Below, in pieces: positions 51,755-61,539 of a DNA stretch of 64,000 nt. Under the pieces are notes generated by a model, which worked only from the letters and a program-made list of their open reading frames with translations, was not told where the DNA came from and did not search any database. The translations under genes were made by a program, and so were the position numbers. Position 1 is the stretch's first letter; each line of letters starts with the position of its first letter. Source of the DNA: an uncultured Anaerolineae bacterium (GTDB lineage Bacteria > Chloroflexota > Anaerolineae > Aggregatilineales > Phototrophicaceae). Location: NCBI GenBank assembly GCA_934216615.1, contig CAKQCB010000001.1, positions 558,001 to 622,000 of the forward strand. The letters are read 5' to 3'.

Positions 51755-54655
51755 ATGTTAACCATTCACGTTTTAGGCTACCCCAGCATTACATTCGATG
51801 CACTACCTGTCAAAGAATTCATCTCTCAAAAAGTGCTGGTTTTATTCTGTTACTTGGCCATTGAACCGAAACCACACGGCCGTGAGTTTCTCGCCTCTTT
51901 ATTCTGGGGGGAAATGCCCCAAGAACGGGCCATGAGCAACCTGCGTCAAGCGCTGCACAACATTCAAAAGTTAGTGCCCAATACGATCATCGTCACACGG
52001 CAAACGGTACAATTTAAGCCTGAAATGACCTATCAAATTGATGCGCTTAACAGCGTTGGAGACGCTCAGATTTCGATAGACCTGTTCCTCAACGGCATCA
52101 CAATTGCCGATGCGACAGAACTTGAAAACTGGATCAGCTTTCAACGTGAACATTATCGCTACATCCATTTGAGTAGATTAGAACAACACTTGGATGAAGC
52201 GCCGGAAAAACAAGAGGATGATGCTGCTCACGAAATCGCACGAAATATCCTAAGACTAGACCCATTTCATGAGGGCGCTCACATCACGCTCACACGGGTG
52301 TACGTCTATCGAGGACAGCGACAGGAAGCCCTGCGCAATTATCAAAGTTTTGTTGAGCAACTTCGTACCGAACTGGATGTACAGCCAAGCCCTGCGCTAG
52401 AGCGCATCGGCCAACAGCTTGAGCTTGCACAGCAAGAAATTTCTGACAATTTACCCACGATCCACGCCAGTTTTATCGGGCGTCAGCATGAGCTGGATAA
52501 TCTGAAAACATGGCTTTACAACCCGTCTTGCAGGTTGATCACCATTAGCGGTATCGGCGGTATTGGCAAAACCCACCTTTCCCAAAAACTGGCGCGGGAC
52601 ACGAAAGACCGTTTTATCAATGGCCTGCGCTTCATTCCCTTAAGCCAAGTTCAAGACCCCAGTTATTTCTACTTTCAAATTGCCGAAACCTTACAGCTTC
52701 AACTGATCCCAACACAACCCACAGATCAGCAAATCCTCACCTATTTAAAAGCGCGGAATGTCTTACTTATCTTTGATAATTTTGAACACTTGGTTGAACA
52801 CAGCTTATTCATCAGCACGATTTTGCAGAACACGGCCGATGTCAAAATTATCGTCACTTCAAGAGAGAAATTATCTTTACAAGAGGAATGGGTCTACCCG
52901 TTGAAGGGGTTAGCGCTCGTAAAAGATGAAACCCACTCTATGAGCGGGCAGTTATTCATTGAGCGCAGTCAACAGCGCGGGCATCATCACCCGCTTGACC
53001 TTGCGCAAGTCGAGATGATTTGCGCTGAATTGGATGGTATCCCCTTAGGCATTGAACTCGCCAGCGCGTTGACAAGCGAACTGTCCTTGAATGAAATCTA
53101 CGAATCCATCCATACCAATTTGGATCACTTACAATCGCCGTGGCGCAACACCCCAGAAAGACATCGCAGTTTACGGGCGATATTCGAGAGTTCGTGGCGT
53201 TTGCTCACCGCAGAAGAACAAACGGTTTTAGCCAAATTGGCGGTTTATAACGGCAGTTTCTCTAAACTAGCCTTCAAAGCTATGTGGCAAAAACCGCTCT
53301 CTCTTTTGCAAATTCTCGTCAACAAATCTTTGGTGCAGTTGGTCGAAGATCGCTACAGCTTGCACGATATGGTACTGTACTTTGCCAAAGAAAAATTAGG
53401 TGAAGGGGCGCACACAGCGAAACTTCAACACTTAACGTTTTACAGCAGTTACATCCAAGAACTGACCCCGCTTTACCAGCAGACAAAAATCCAAGAACGG
53501 ATTGCAGAATTCCAAAAAGACATCCTGAATATTCAGCAGGCATGGCAAACCGCCGTCCAGCTTCATGATGTCGAAACGCTCAATAGCATGCTCAAACCTA
53601 TTCACCGCTATTTTGAAAGCAGTAACAGCTTTCAGTTGGGTGAACTTTGGCTAGAAAACACCCTGCAAGAACTTTCATTAAACGACAGCATCCCTGAAGA
53701 ACATATGTTATATGGGCGAATTCTCGGGCATCTTACGGGGATCAAAATCCGTTTAGGTAAAGTTTCGGAAGCACATCAACATGCCATTTCAAGCGTGGAG
53801 ATCGTGCGTCAAAGCGCAGATAAAGAAGCGGTCGCCTTTTCGCTCAATCTTTTAGGGATCACCCACTTGTATCGAGGGCAGTATGCAGAGGCACAGATGA
53901 TGCTAGAAGAATGTGCTTCTTTATATCAAACGCTCAACATGCCGGATCGGCTAAAACCGCTCATCAACCTCGCCAGTATGTACAGCCGTAGTGGAGACCT
54001 TGAAAAAGCGTTAACCGCCTGTACGGAAGCGTATGCCCTCGCCCAAGAAATTGAAGACCCGCTGGCAAGTTTTCACAGTGTGAATGGGTTGGGAGTCAGT
54101 CACTTTTTAATAGGGAATTACGCAGAAGCAAAAAAACATTATCAAAAGGCGCTTCAACTGAGCAAAGATTATTTCCCTGCGGGCGAAAGCGCCATTTTAT
54201 TCAACTTGGCTGACATCGCCTATATGGAGAAGGATTACCCCACAGGGGTGACACTAGCAAAACAAGCGATTCAACGGGCTGAAAGCGAAAAAACGATTCG
54301 CATCCTTGTCTATGCCAACGTCTCTTTAGGGGTTTCACAAACCGCATTAGGGGAAAAAGAAGAAGCGAAGCGGGCTTTCATCAAGGCGCTGGAATACGCG
54401 CTTCAATCACAATCCGAACCGATGATGATGGTCGCCTTGTATGGGGTGGGTATTTGGCTCATGGCCGATGAAAAATTGATGCTCGCCCTCACGCTCTTAT
54501 CCGTAGTGGCGAAACACCCTGCCAGCGAATTAGATTACCGACAACGTGCACAACGGCTATTGAACAACTTTAAGATTGAAGCGCTGGATGAAGACATTCT
54601 CGCCAAACCACCACAGGATATTGGAGCGTATTTACTCGTTCATGAAATGCAGTAA
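51755..54655 (+). CDS. SARP/AfsR-type regulator with NTPase and TPR domains
   Basis: A 966-residue regulator. Residues 1-95 form a winged-helix DNA-binding domain (IHVLGYPSITFD, then REFLASLFWGEMPQERAMSNLR), followed by a bacterial transcriptional activation domain (about 100-225, ending ELDVQPSPALERIGQQLE). An AfsR-like STAND NTPase domain follows: P-loop SGIGGIGKTHL (about 265-275), Walker B LLIFDNFEHL, VTSREKL sensor and GIPLGIELASAL. TPR-like repeats fill residues 590-940. STAND regulators switch on ligand or partner binding. ATG 51755 is preferred to a TTG 6 bp upstream; no Shine-Dalgarno is apparent. Its target could be the nearby sugar locus; this is inference. Confidence 0.9.
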   Translation: MLTIHVLGYPSITFDALPVKEFISQKVLVLFCYLAIEPKPHGREFLASLFWGEMPQERAMSNLRQALHNIQKLVPNTIIVTRQTVQFKPEMTYQIDALNSVGDAQISIDLFLNGITIADATELENWISFQREHYRYIHLSRLEQHLDEAPEKQEDDAAHEIARNILRLDPFHEGAHITLTRVYVYRGQRQEALRNYQSFVEQLRTELDVQPSPALERIGQQLELAQQEISDNLPTIHASFIGRQHELDNLKTWLYNPSCRLITISGIGGIGKTHLSQKLARDTKDRFINGLRFIPLSQVQDPSYFYFQIAETLQLQLIPTQPTDQQILTYLKARNVLLIFDNFEHLVEHSLFISTILQNTADVKIIVTSREKLSLQEEWVYPLKGLALVKDETHSMSGQLFIERSQQRGHHHPLDLAQVEMICAELDGIPLGIELASALTSELSLNEIYESIHTNLDHLQSPWRNTPERHRSLRAIFESSWRLLTAEEQTVLAKLAVYNGSFSKLAFKAMWQKPLSLLQILVNKSLVQLVEDRYSLHDMVLYFAKEKLGEGAHTAKLQHLTFYSSYIQELTPLYQQTKIQERIAEFQKDILNIQQAWQTAVQLHDVETLNSMLKPIHRYFESSNSFQLGELWLENTLQELSLNDSIPEEHMLYGRILGHLTGIKIRLGKVSEAHQHAISSVEIVRQSADKEAVAFSLNLLGITHLYRGQYAEAQMMLEECASLYQTLNMPDRLKPLINLASMYSRSGDLEKALTACTEAYALAQEIEDPLASFHSVNGLGVSHFLIGNYAEAKKHYQKALQLSKDYFPAGESAILFNLADIAYMEKDYPTGVTLAKQAIQRAESEKTIRILVYANVSLGVSQTALGEKEEAKRAFIKALEYALQSQSEPMMMVALYGVGIWLMADEKLMLALTLLSVVAKHPASELDYRQRAQRLLNNFKIEALDEDILAKPPQDIGAYLLVHEMQ

Positions 54656-54658
54656 CGG

Positions 54659-54692
54659 TTGCGCGAGAGACGGGGTTCCATCTCTCGCGCAA
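54659..54692. terminator. Bidirectional terminator between SARP gene and GH130 gene
   Basis: TTGCGCGAGAGA (54659-54670) is perfectly complementary to TCTCTCGCGCAA (54681-54692), loop of 10. No strong U-run, but the stem is GC-rich. Confidence 0.75.
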
Positions 54693-54697
54693 TCATC

Positions 54698-55585
54698 TTA
54701 TTCACCGTGCCGCGCAAACTCAATCACATCTGCTAACGGTGCAGTCGCCAGACCGATCAAACGGTCTGCCCCTGCATAATAGAAATAAACCTCATCCCCA
54801 ACGACATTATTTGAGCAAGAGAACACCACGTTCGGCACATCACCACGAATTTCCCACGTTTCTGTCGGTTCCATAATAAATGTACGCGGACGATGAATCA
54901 CTTTAGAAGGATCCTCAAGGTCTAACAAGGCGACTGAATGGCGGTAGATATGCTTTTCTCCATACCCGTGATAGAACAATAGCCATCCATGTTCAGTCTT
55001 AATCGGAATCCCGTTTGCGCCGATACTCTTATTCTGCCATTCCACATCTTTGAGCGGGAACATCAAAATTTGATGGTTGCCCCAGTTCACAAGATCATCG
55101 CTATACCCAATCCAAATACTGCTGGGACGACGATGCAAAATCACATATTGCCCGTTGATCTTCTCTGGGAATAAGACGTGATCTTTATTGCGATCTTTTT
55201 CCAGCGGGCCGATGTCTTCCCACGTGATCAAGTTTTCAGATTGTGCCAGCATGGGGTAATATTCGCTCACCCCATAGGCGGTATAACACATATAAAACTT
55301 CCCATCTAAGGGGATGACGCGGGGGTCTTCAACACCGCGATAATCTTCACGGCCATTATGAGGCGACAATACGGGGTTCTCCATGCGGTTCCAGTGAATC
55401 CCGTCGGCGCTCACAGCGTAGCCAATGCGCGAAATAAAATCGACCCCTTGCGCGCGGTAGTGCATGTGAAACAAGCCGTTATGTTGTGTCACAGCACAGT
55501 TAAACACGTTCATCGATTCCCATTGATGAAGTGGGTTCGGATACATCAAGGGGCTTTCAGGATGACGAACAAAACTCAATTTCAT
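54698..55585 (-). CDS. Glycoside hydrolase/phosphorylase family 130-like protein
   Basis: A 295-residue five-bladed beta-propeller protein resembling GH130 enzymes, which act on beta-mannosides (phosphorolysis of beta-1,4- or beta-1,2-mannosides, or hydrolysis). Features are SPLMYPNPLHQWESMNVFN, HMHYRAQG, then GVEDPRVIPLDGKFYMCYTAYG (about 90-111, holding the general-acid Asp of the family) and RDKSLF-like KDHVLFPEKINGQY with the phosphate/substrate region; the end LIGLATAPLADV is also typical. Whether it is phosphorylase or hydrolase depends on phosphate-binding residues I cannot verify. It is the most downstream gene of the minus-strand sugar locus. Confidence 0.82.
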   Translation of the reverse strand: MKLSFVRHPESPLMYPNPLHQWESMNVFNCAVTQHNGLFHMHYRAQGVDFISRIGYAVSADGIHWNRMENPVLSPHNGREDYRGVEDPRVIPLDGKFYMCYTAYGVSEYYPMLAQSENLITWEDIGPLEKDRNKDHVLFPEKINGQYVILHRRPSSIWIGYSDDLVNWGNHQILMFPLKDVEWQNKSIGANGIPIKTEHGWLLFYHGYGEKHIYRHSVALLDLEDPSKVIHRPRTFIMEPTETWEIRGDVPNVVFSCSNNVVGDEVYFYYAGADRLIGLATAPLADVIEFARHGE

Positions 55586-55642
55586 GGTATTCCTTCCAAA
55601 GCTATGCTCTACAGCAAATTTTCCGCTGTGTAATCAATCGAT

Positions 55643-58060
55643 CTATTCAGGCGTCACTTCTTCCCAATGCGCCTCGCCGGTCAAGGTGTTATAGGTCAGT
55701 GTGATTTCACGCCCATCAGGATGTTGTAATACACGACGCGCCGTTACAGGTTGGATGAAAAACGCATCAATAGCGCTCATGCCCGGGTTATCGCCTTCAG
55801 TCCCCGCATAGCGATAACGCAGAGTGTTTTCCCCTTCTAACAGCGTGATGGGTTCTGTGTTCACACGGTCTAACCAGAAATAATCACTGTCTGGCGAGAT
55901 GGATTCTGGAATCACAATCGCATCTTCGTCATTCACACGTATCTCAAGCGCGACATCGGCCGACACAATAGAACTCATATCAAAACCCGGGGAAATTAGC
56001 GTCAAGCTCAACAGGTTGGAAGCGACATCAGGATCACGCCCTGTGAAGTCCATGAAGGAATTACCACCCACACTACGCCCCGCCTCAAAGCCAAAGACCA
56101 TCCCTGCTTCGGGTGATTCAATATCTAATGATGACCAGGGGATGGACGCTTCATAGATATACCCGCCGTCTTGAGGCTGCCATGCGAGCGTTGCCCCTGT
56201 TAAGAAACGTGTCGCCATCCAATCCCAAATTTGTGGCCCATCTGGGGTTTGAGCAAACGTGAATTTAGCAGACAGACGACGCGCATCCGCTGTATTGGTG
56301 ACATAAATCCACAACGTATCGCCCTGCCCAACGTTACGCAAGGTATTATTTTGCACGTGTTCGGGGTCGCGAACTTGCGCAAGGATATACAGGTTCTCGC
56401 CATCCCACGACAGCGTAACTTGATGGCTGTCCACTTCAGGGCCTTGCCAAACACCGCCACCACGCAGAAGCTGTTGAGCGCGGTTTGCCTCTAAAACAGG
56501 CAAGTCAGACGACCAATCATCCACGTTTCCATCAATCACAGGGGGGATATCCACTGCTTGAACAGTATTGGTTGTGTCGTTTCCGGATTGGCGCAAGTGT
56601 GCAACATACACCCAATAGTCTTCTTGGGCTTCTTCTTCACTCAGCTCAAAGTTCAGGCGCATCCGTTGACCTTCGCCTAAGCCCACATAACGCCCCGCGC
56701 TGATATACCCTTCCCCTGTCCAGTCGGTGGAGAAGTAAACGGGGGTGCCGTTCACACGGTCGCCCGCTTCCGCTTGCAAAATATGATATTGATTGCCCCC
56801 CACTGGGGTGACATGCAAATAGTCTACCGCTTCGGGAATATCGGCAATCGCGATCATACTCATCAACCCTTCGATGGTACTTTCCGCGCCAGAATTTCGG
56901 TTCAAACGGAACTGCGTTGGCCCGTTAATGCCGTCATAAACACGTCCCGTCTCAGGGAAGTACATCTGCACGCCCGCCATATTATTGCCAAAATACCAAC
57001 TGGCCGCCAACCCTGCATACCGCGCATATTGAACATCGCCTGTCGCTTCATAGAGAGACGCATAGGTGAGTACAATCATGTTGGTACCATAGGCGATCTG
57101 TTCGAGACGTGAAGGGATCACACCGATATGACGGAAGCGCTCAAAGGCCAGATGGCGTAACATGAATGAGGTTGCATCCGCCGCCGCAGATTCAATCCAG
57201 TCGGGACGATCCATGACCATCCCCGCAACGACGAGGGAATGGGTCATGTGTGCGCCCCAGTCGTGCCAAAAGCCCGGGGCATTTGATCGTACAGGGTGCA
57301 TTCCAAACGGATAATTCAGATGGTCCCCCAAACGATATTCGGCCATCGCGTCGGCAATTTGGGTGATGATTTCGCCCGTCGTCTCATTCGGGCGCGCTTG
57401 TTGATACGCAGAGAGCGCCAATAACGCCACCCCTGCTACAGCAGGCTCGCTAGAAGGAATCCACGCGGGGATTCTGAAACCATGCACTTCGTTGTACTGC
57501 CCGTAATTAGTGAAGGTGTTGGCAATCGTATTTTCGGTGCGTAAGTAGGCTTCAGTCAGTTGATCCGCATAGTCTGGGTCAACGCTGTCAAAAACACGTA
57601 TCCCCTCTGCTAAAGACCAGAGGCCACGCATCGCCCACCAGCCTAAACTTTTATAACTGGTGACGCCTGTCTCATTGATAGTGCCTTCGCTGTCGGTGAC
57701 AAAGTTATAAAACTCACCATCTTCAACTTGCATGTACATCACAAAATTGAGGCTGATGCGCGCCAGCTCTAAAAGTTCAGGGTCATTATTTCGTTCATAC
57801 TGCCATAGATACACAATCGCGGCGCGCGCCACGTCATCGACTGCGCTCAAGCCTTCGCCCGCAGCATCGACCCATTCATATTCAGGATATTCTGAATAGA
57901 TATGCACAATCGCCATCGGGGTATCGTCGATGGTGACGGGTTGGGTCAAAAACCGCATGTGATCCAAATTCACAAGGTCACTTGTTTCGGCGTCTTGCGC
58001 CAACACTTGCCCCCCTAAACCCAAGGTCACTAAAGAAAGCGCTATCCCTAATTTCCACAT
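55643..58060 (-). CDS. Secreted (alpha/alpha)-toroid protein with CBM9 and CBM-like domain
   Basis: An 805-residue exported protein (signal peptide about 1-22, VLAQ). Residues 30-415 appear to be an (alpha/alpha)6-type barrel as in glycoside hydrolases, lyases or epimerases; I cannot assign a family. Residues 424-500 look like the first half of a carbohydrate-binding sandwich (ILQAEAGDRVNG, GEGQRMRLNFEL), interrupted by a CBM9-like domain (about 503-692; PPVIDGNVDDW, SWDGENLYILAQVRD, PWSSLDIE), after which the second half returns (about 700-772; VNDEDAIVIP, LLEGENTLRYRY, AIDAFFIQP). ATG 58060 has AAGGG upstream; longer reading frames exist but would start in the permease gene's end. Confidence 0.78.
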   Translation of the reverse strand: MWKLGIALSLVTLGLGGQVLAQDAETSDLVNLDHMRFLTQPVTIDDTPMAIVHIYSEYPEYEWVDAAGEGLSAVDDVARAAIVYLWQYERNNDPELLELARISLNFVMYMQVEDGEFYNFVTDSEGTINETGVTSYKSLGWWAMRGLWSLAEGIRVFDSVDPDYADQLTEAYLRTENTIANTFTNYGQYNEVHGFRIPAWIPSSEPAVAGVALLALSAYQQARPNETTGEIITQIADAMAEYRLGDHLNYPFGMHPVRSNAPGFWHDWGAHMTHSLVVAGMVMDRPDWIESAAADATSFMLRHLAFERFRHIGVIPSRLEQIAYGTNMIVLTYASLYEATGDVQYARYAGLAASWYFGNNMAGVQMYFPETGRVYDGINGPTQFRLNRNSGAESTIEGLMSMIAIADIPEAVDYLHVTPVGGNQYHILQAEAGDRVNGTPVYFSTDWTGEGYISAGRYVGLGEGQRMRLNFELSEEEAQEDYWVYVAHLRQSGNDTTNTVQAVDIPPVIDGNVDDWSSDLPVLEANRAQQLLRGGGVWQGPEVDSHQVTLSWDGENLYILAQVRDPEHVQNNTLRNVGQGDTLWIYVTNTADARRLSAKFTFAQTPDGPQIWDWMATRFLTGATLAWQPQDGGYIYEASIPWSSLDIESPEAGMVFGFEAGRSVGGNSFMDFTGRDPDVASNLLSLTLISPGFDMSSIVSADVALEIRVNDEDAIVIPESISPDSDYFWLDRVNTEPITLLEGENTLRYRYAGTEGDNPGMSAIDAFFIQPVTARRVLQHPDGREITLTYNTLTGEAHWEEVTPE

Positions 58061-58065
58061 GCGTT

Positions 58066-58974
58066 CTACCCTTTCACCGCGCCGAGGTTCAGACCATCTA
58101 AGAATTGTTTCTGCGCAAGGAAATACAAAATCAATACAGGAATTGTCATCATCGTCGCCATCGCCATCATGTACTGCCATTGAGGGGCTTCAAGCGACAA
58201 GGATTGGTCGAAGAAGCGCATCGCAAGCGCCATCGGGAACATTTCAGGGGTGCTGATATAAAGGATCGGCCCTGCAAAATTATTCCAGTTCCCTTGAAAG
58301 GACATCACCGCAATCGCGAGTAATACAGGGCGAATGAGCGGAAGCATGATATTCCAATAGATTTGCGCCGTGTTCGCGCCATCGATGATTGCCGCTTCTT
58401 CTAATTCGCGCGGTATCGACATGAAGAACTGACGCATGAGGAAGACATAGATCGGCCCCCACGCGAACAGCGAAGGCCACGTGAGCGGGTCGTAGGTATT
58501 GAGCAATCCTAACTCACGCCAAATGAGATAGCCGGGCACGCGTGTCACAATCCCCGGTAACATCACGGTGGCTAACATGATGCCAAAGAGCAAATCACGC
58601 CCGCGCCAGCGAAAACGCGCAAACCCATACGCGACGAGCGAAGCGCTGAAGATTTCCCCGAACATCGCCAAAATTGTGATGAATAAGGTATTGCCGATGA
58701 TGCGTCCAAAGGTCATACCGGGACGAATCGAATTGAGCCGTTCCCATACCTGAACGTAGTTTTCCGGCATGATCGGATCAGGAATAAAATTCACTTCCCG
58801 CGTAAACAGTTGATCTGGAGATTTAAGCGATGTCGAAACCATCCACAAGAACGGGATCAACACGATAACCGCGCAGAGGATCAACAAGGCATAAATAAAA
58901 ATTTGGCGAATTTGAAACGGACGCTGCGGTGGCGCAGGTTGTGTGACTAAGGAATCTTTCGCAAAATCTGTCAT
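58066..58974 (-). CDS. ABC sugar transporter permease, MalG/CUT1 type
   Basis: A 302-residue inner-membrane permease with six helices. The EAA loop (about 200-220; EELEEAAIIDGANTAQIYWNIMLPLIRP) interacts with the ATPase subunit. The ATG at 58974 has AGGGGACT upstream and overlaps the preceding stop as TAATG, so it is translationally coupled to the MalF-like gene. Carbohydrate uptake transporter-1 family. No ATPase gene is in the locus; a shared MsmX/UgpC-type ATPase elsewhere is usual for this family. Confidence 0.9.
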   Translation of the reverse strand: MTDFAKDSLVTQPAPPQRPFQIRQIFIYALLILCAVIVLIPFLWMVSTSLKSPDQLFTREVNFIPDPIMPENYVQVWERLNSIRPGMTFGRIIGNTLFITILAMFGEIFSASLVAYGFARFRWRGRDLLFGIMLATVMLPGIVTRVPGYLIWRELGLLNTYDPLTWPSLFAWGPIYVFLMRQFFMSIPRELEEAAIIDGANTAQIYWNIMLPLIRPVLLAIAVMSFQGNWNNFAGPILYISTPEMFPMALAMRFFDQSLSLEAPQWQYMMAMATMMTIPVLILYFLAQKQFLDGLNLGAVKG

Positions 58975-60098
58975 TATGAGTCCCCTTCGCGTGCGCCTTG
59001 ATAAAACACCCAAAGCGAGGAAGAACGGAAGATCAAAGCCGTGAGTGCGAGAATAAGCATGAGAAGAATCCACGCCATCGCCGAGGCCATGCCCATATTA
59101 CGCAGGGTGAAAGCCTCTTGGTAAATCATCCAATTGACGAACGTGCCAACCGAATCTGGCGTTTGGATAAAGGCGGCAATTTCAAAAAGTTGCAACGCCG
59201 CAATCGTGGAGGTGACGAAGTTATAAAACAACGTGGGGCTGAGCATAGGAAGCGTAACATAGCGGAACTTCGTCCAGTTCCCTGCCCCATCAATATCTGC
59301 CGCTTCATATAATTCTGTGGGGACGCCTTTAAGCCCTGCGAGCAAAATAACCGAATTTGCCCCGAACACGCCCCATAACCCGACGATGATAAACGCAGGA
59401 AGCGCTAAGTTCGGGTCTGTGAACCAGCGTGGAGGGTCAGAAGAAAAGGCTTGCCATATTGGCGCGGTGACTGAGTTGATGATCCCGTTTTGAGAGAACA
59501 TCCAACGCCAAAGAAGCGCCGTAGCCACCGCAGGCAAGATGGCAGGAAGGTAATATAAAACACGCCAAAGACCTATAAAACGCACTTTTTGATTCAATAA
59601 AAGCGCAACGCCGAGCGAACCGATCAAGCCCAAGGGCACACTGATGAACGCGTTGGCTAAGGTCAAGCGCATCGAGCGCCAGAAGGTATCATTTCGTGCG
59701 CCGAAAACGACCCCTGTATCCCCAATTTCAATACGTACAATCTCATCGTGTCGTCTTGCCAACACGTCTGAGCTACGCTGATCGGTGGATTCTAAAATGC
59801 CAAAACTAATATCAAATAACTCTTCGTAGTTCTCGGTCCCTATCCACTCAGGCGCCCTGAATAAGTTATAGTCAGTAAAGCTTAAATATAAAGATGCGCC
59901 AATCGTAAATGCAGTAAAAATAATAAACCCGATTACCCACGGCATCACCAATGCGCGTCCGGTTGCAGCTTCACGGTTCACACCCAGCTTAATCTGTACG
60001 CGGTACACCACAAACATGATGACCCCGATACCGACTGCAACCAAGAGATAACGTATGAGTGTTGGTAAATATGTATTCAGTGCGCCCGGGTCAGTCAT
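58974..60098 (-). CDS. ABC sugar transporter permease, MalF/CUT1 type
   Basis: A 374-residue permease with an extra N-terminal helix, two widely spaced helices around a long periplasmic loop (about 65-140), the standard six-helix core, and the EAA loop (about 255-275; ELYEAADIDGAGNWTKFRYVTLPML). It pairs with the MalG-like permease to form the transport channel for a sugar bound by the solute-binding protein encoded just upstream. The hairpin between the two genes may lower permease expression relative to binding protein. Confidence 0.9.
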   Translation of the reverse strand: MTDPGALNTYLPTLIRYLLVAVGIGVIMFVVYRVQIKLGVNREAATGRALVMPWVIGFIIFTAFTIGASLYLSFTDYNLFRAPEWIGTENYEELFDISFGILESTDQRSSDVLARRHDEIVRIEIGDTGVVFGARNDTFWRSMRLTLANAFISVPLGLIGSLGVALLLNQKVRFIGLWRVLYYLPAILPAVATALLWRWMFSQNGIINSVTAPIWQAFSSDPPRWFTDPNLALPAFIIVGLWGVFGANSVILLAGLKGVPTELYEAADIDGAGNWTKFRYVTLPMLSPTLFYNFVTSTIAALQLFEIAAFIQTPDSVGTFVNWMIYQEAFTLRNMGMASAMAWILLMLILALTALIFRSSSLWVFYQGAREGDS

Positions 60099-60144
60099 TA
60101 CGACCTCCCAATTTAGTTAAGGATGGAGTTAGAGGGATAAATTT

Positions 60145-60176
60145 GGGGCGTAGTCAACAAACTTCAACTACGCCCC
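60145..60176 (-). terminator. Intra-operon hairpin between binding protein and permease genes
   Basis: GGGGCGTAGT (60145-60154) is perfectly complementary to ACTACGCCCC (60167-60176), loop of 12. On the minus strand it follows the binding-protein stop by 18 bases and is not followed by a strong U-run. Likely attenuator or 3'-stabilising stem. Confidence 0.65.
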
Positions 60177-60193
60177 GAAACGCGTCTTTCTAT

Positions 60194-61459
60194 TTACGGA
60201 AGTGTGTCTTCGAGTTCAGGACGAACTTCTTCAGCCAATTCAGCCACAGTCAAATCGGTTTCGTCGTTCATCAAAGGTCCCCAGAATTCACTCCAGAAAA
60301 TAGCGTCAAATTCTGTGTAGTTTCCGAAGATGGGCAGAGCACGCATATCTTGAGCTGCCAAGATGATGACTTCGGCGCTGTCCGCTTTGCGGGGTTCAGC
60401 TTCAACCAAGTGTTCCACGGTGCCTTGTGAAATACGGGGCGAAACCAGTTTCCAATCATGGATACCATCGGTCAAAGCGATCAACGCAGCAACCACCAAT
60501 TCAGGGTTGTTTTGAGCATTTGTTGAACCTGCGTTCACCACCGTGCTAGCATTCCATGCAAATGTCGTTTGCAACCCAGTGACAGGGTGTGCAGGAACGA
60601 GCGTCACGCCGACATTCAAGCCTTCTACACGGTCAAGATCATCGGCCGCGCCACCCATGAACATCGCAATACGGCCGGCTTTGAACATTTCAGCAGCACC
60701 TTGTTCAGCGATGGTTTCACGGCTTGGGGAGAAAGTTGGGTTGTAAGCGGTATTCAAGTAGAACTCGAACCCTTCGATGAATTCAGGTGAGTCGATGGGT
60801 GCTTCTGTGTAATCTTCATTGATCAGCTCACCGCCGGCTTGCCATGTGAAGATGTATGGCGGGGGCCAACTGTTATTCATGAAGCCCCATTGATCGGTGA
60901 CACCATCGCCATCCGTATCTTGGGTCAAAGCCGTGCCGATTTCCATGAAATCATCCCATGTCCAATCGTTGGAGGGATATTCGATACCTGCGGCGTCAAA
61001 GAGATCGCGGTTGTAGTAGGTGATGACAGGTTGCGAAATCCACGGCAAGCCATAAACGCCACCTTCAAATTCGTTCACTGCCAAAATCCCAGGGTAGTAA
61101 TCGCTCAAGTCACCAGCGCTACCCGCTTCAGCACCTTCTAAGTAAGGGGCAACATCAAGGAAAACGCCTTCTGCTTTCAGCGCCATGTGGTTTTGATCCA
61201 TCCAATACATGTCAGCGCCTGTGCCCGGGGCTGCCAATTGGGTTTGAACCACTGTGTAATAGTCTGCTGGAATTGGTTGGTGGACGATCTGATATTCGGT
61301 TGTATTGGCATTAATTTCGTCAATAATCAGTTGTAATTCAGCCGCTTCATCAACGCCTGCCCAAGTGGAAATCGTGATGGTGGGCACATCTTGAGCAAAA
61401 GCTGGAGCAATGCTCAACGCTGCCAATGCTACAGATGCGGAAAGGTAACGAAGTTTCAT
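60194..61459 (-). CDS. Extracellular solute-binding protein, family 1 (sugar ABC transporter)
   Basis: A 421-residue binding protein with signal peptide (about 1-22, AFAQ) and the cluster C/family 1 fold: TITISTWAGVDEAAELQLIIDEI, then YPGILAVNEFEGGVYGLPW and the hinge region; the lack of a lipobox Cys at the cleavage point suggests a free or otherwise held protein, unusual for a monoderm. It delivers an oligosaccharide or polyol to the MalF/MalG-like permeases downstream. The substrate is probably linked to the GH130-like enzyme (mannosides), which is inference. Confidence 0.9.
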   Translation of the reverse strand: MKLRYLSASVALAALSIAPAFAQDVPTITISTWAGVDEAAELQLIIDEINANTTEYQIVHQPIPADYYTVVQTQLAAPGTGADMYWMDQNHMALKAEGVFLDVAPYLEGAEAGSAGDLSDYYPGILAVNEFEGGVYGLPWISQPVITYYNRDLFDAAGIEYPSNDWTWDDFMEIGTALTQDTDGDGVTDQWGFMNNSWPPPYIFTWQAGGELINEDYTEAPIDSPEFIEGFEFYLNTAYNPTFSPSRETIAEQGAAEMFKAGRIAMFMGGAADDLDRVEGLNVGVTLVPAHPVTGLQTTFAWNASTVVNAGSTNAQNNPELVVAALIALTDGIHDWKLVSPRISQGTVEHLVEAEPRKADSAEVIILAAQDMRALPIFGNYTEFDAIFWSEFWGPLMNDETDLTVAELAEEVRPELEDTLP

Positions 61460-61539
61460 TTCAAAATCTCCTTAATAATGATTCGAACCCTCTATTTGAT
61501 AAAACAAGTTTTGTTCTGCAGTAAATCTCCTTTAAAGCC

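Noticed and set aside
61460..61539. LacI operator copy before the binding-protein gene.
   Set aside because: No GTAAGCGCTTAC-like sequence was seen; only AT-rich stretches with a weak AAAAC/GTTTT inverted repeat.
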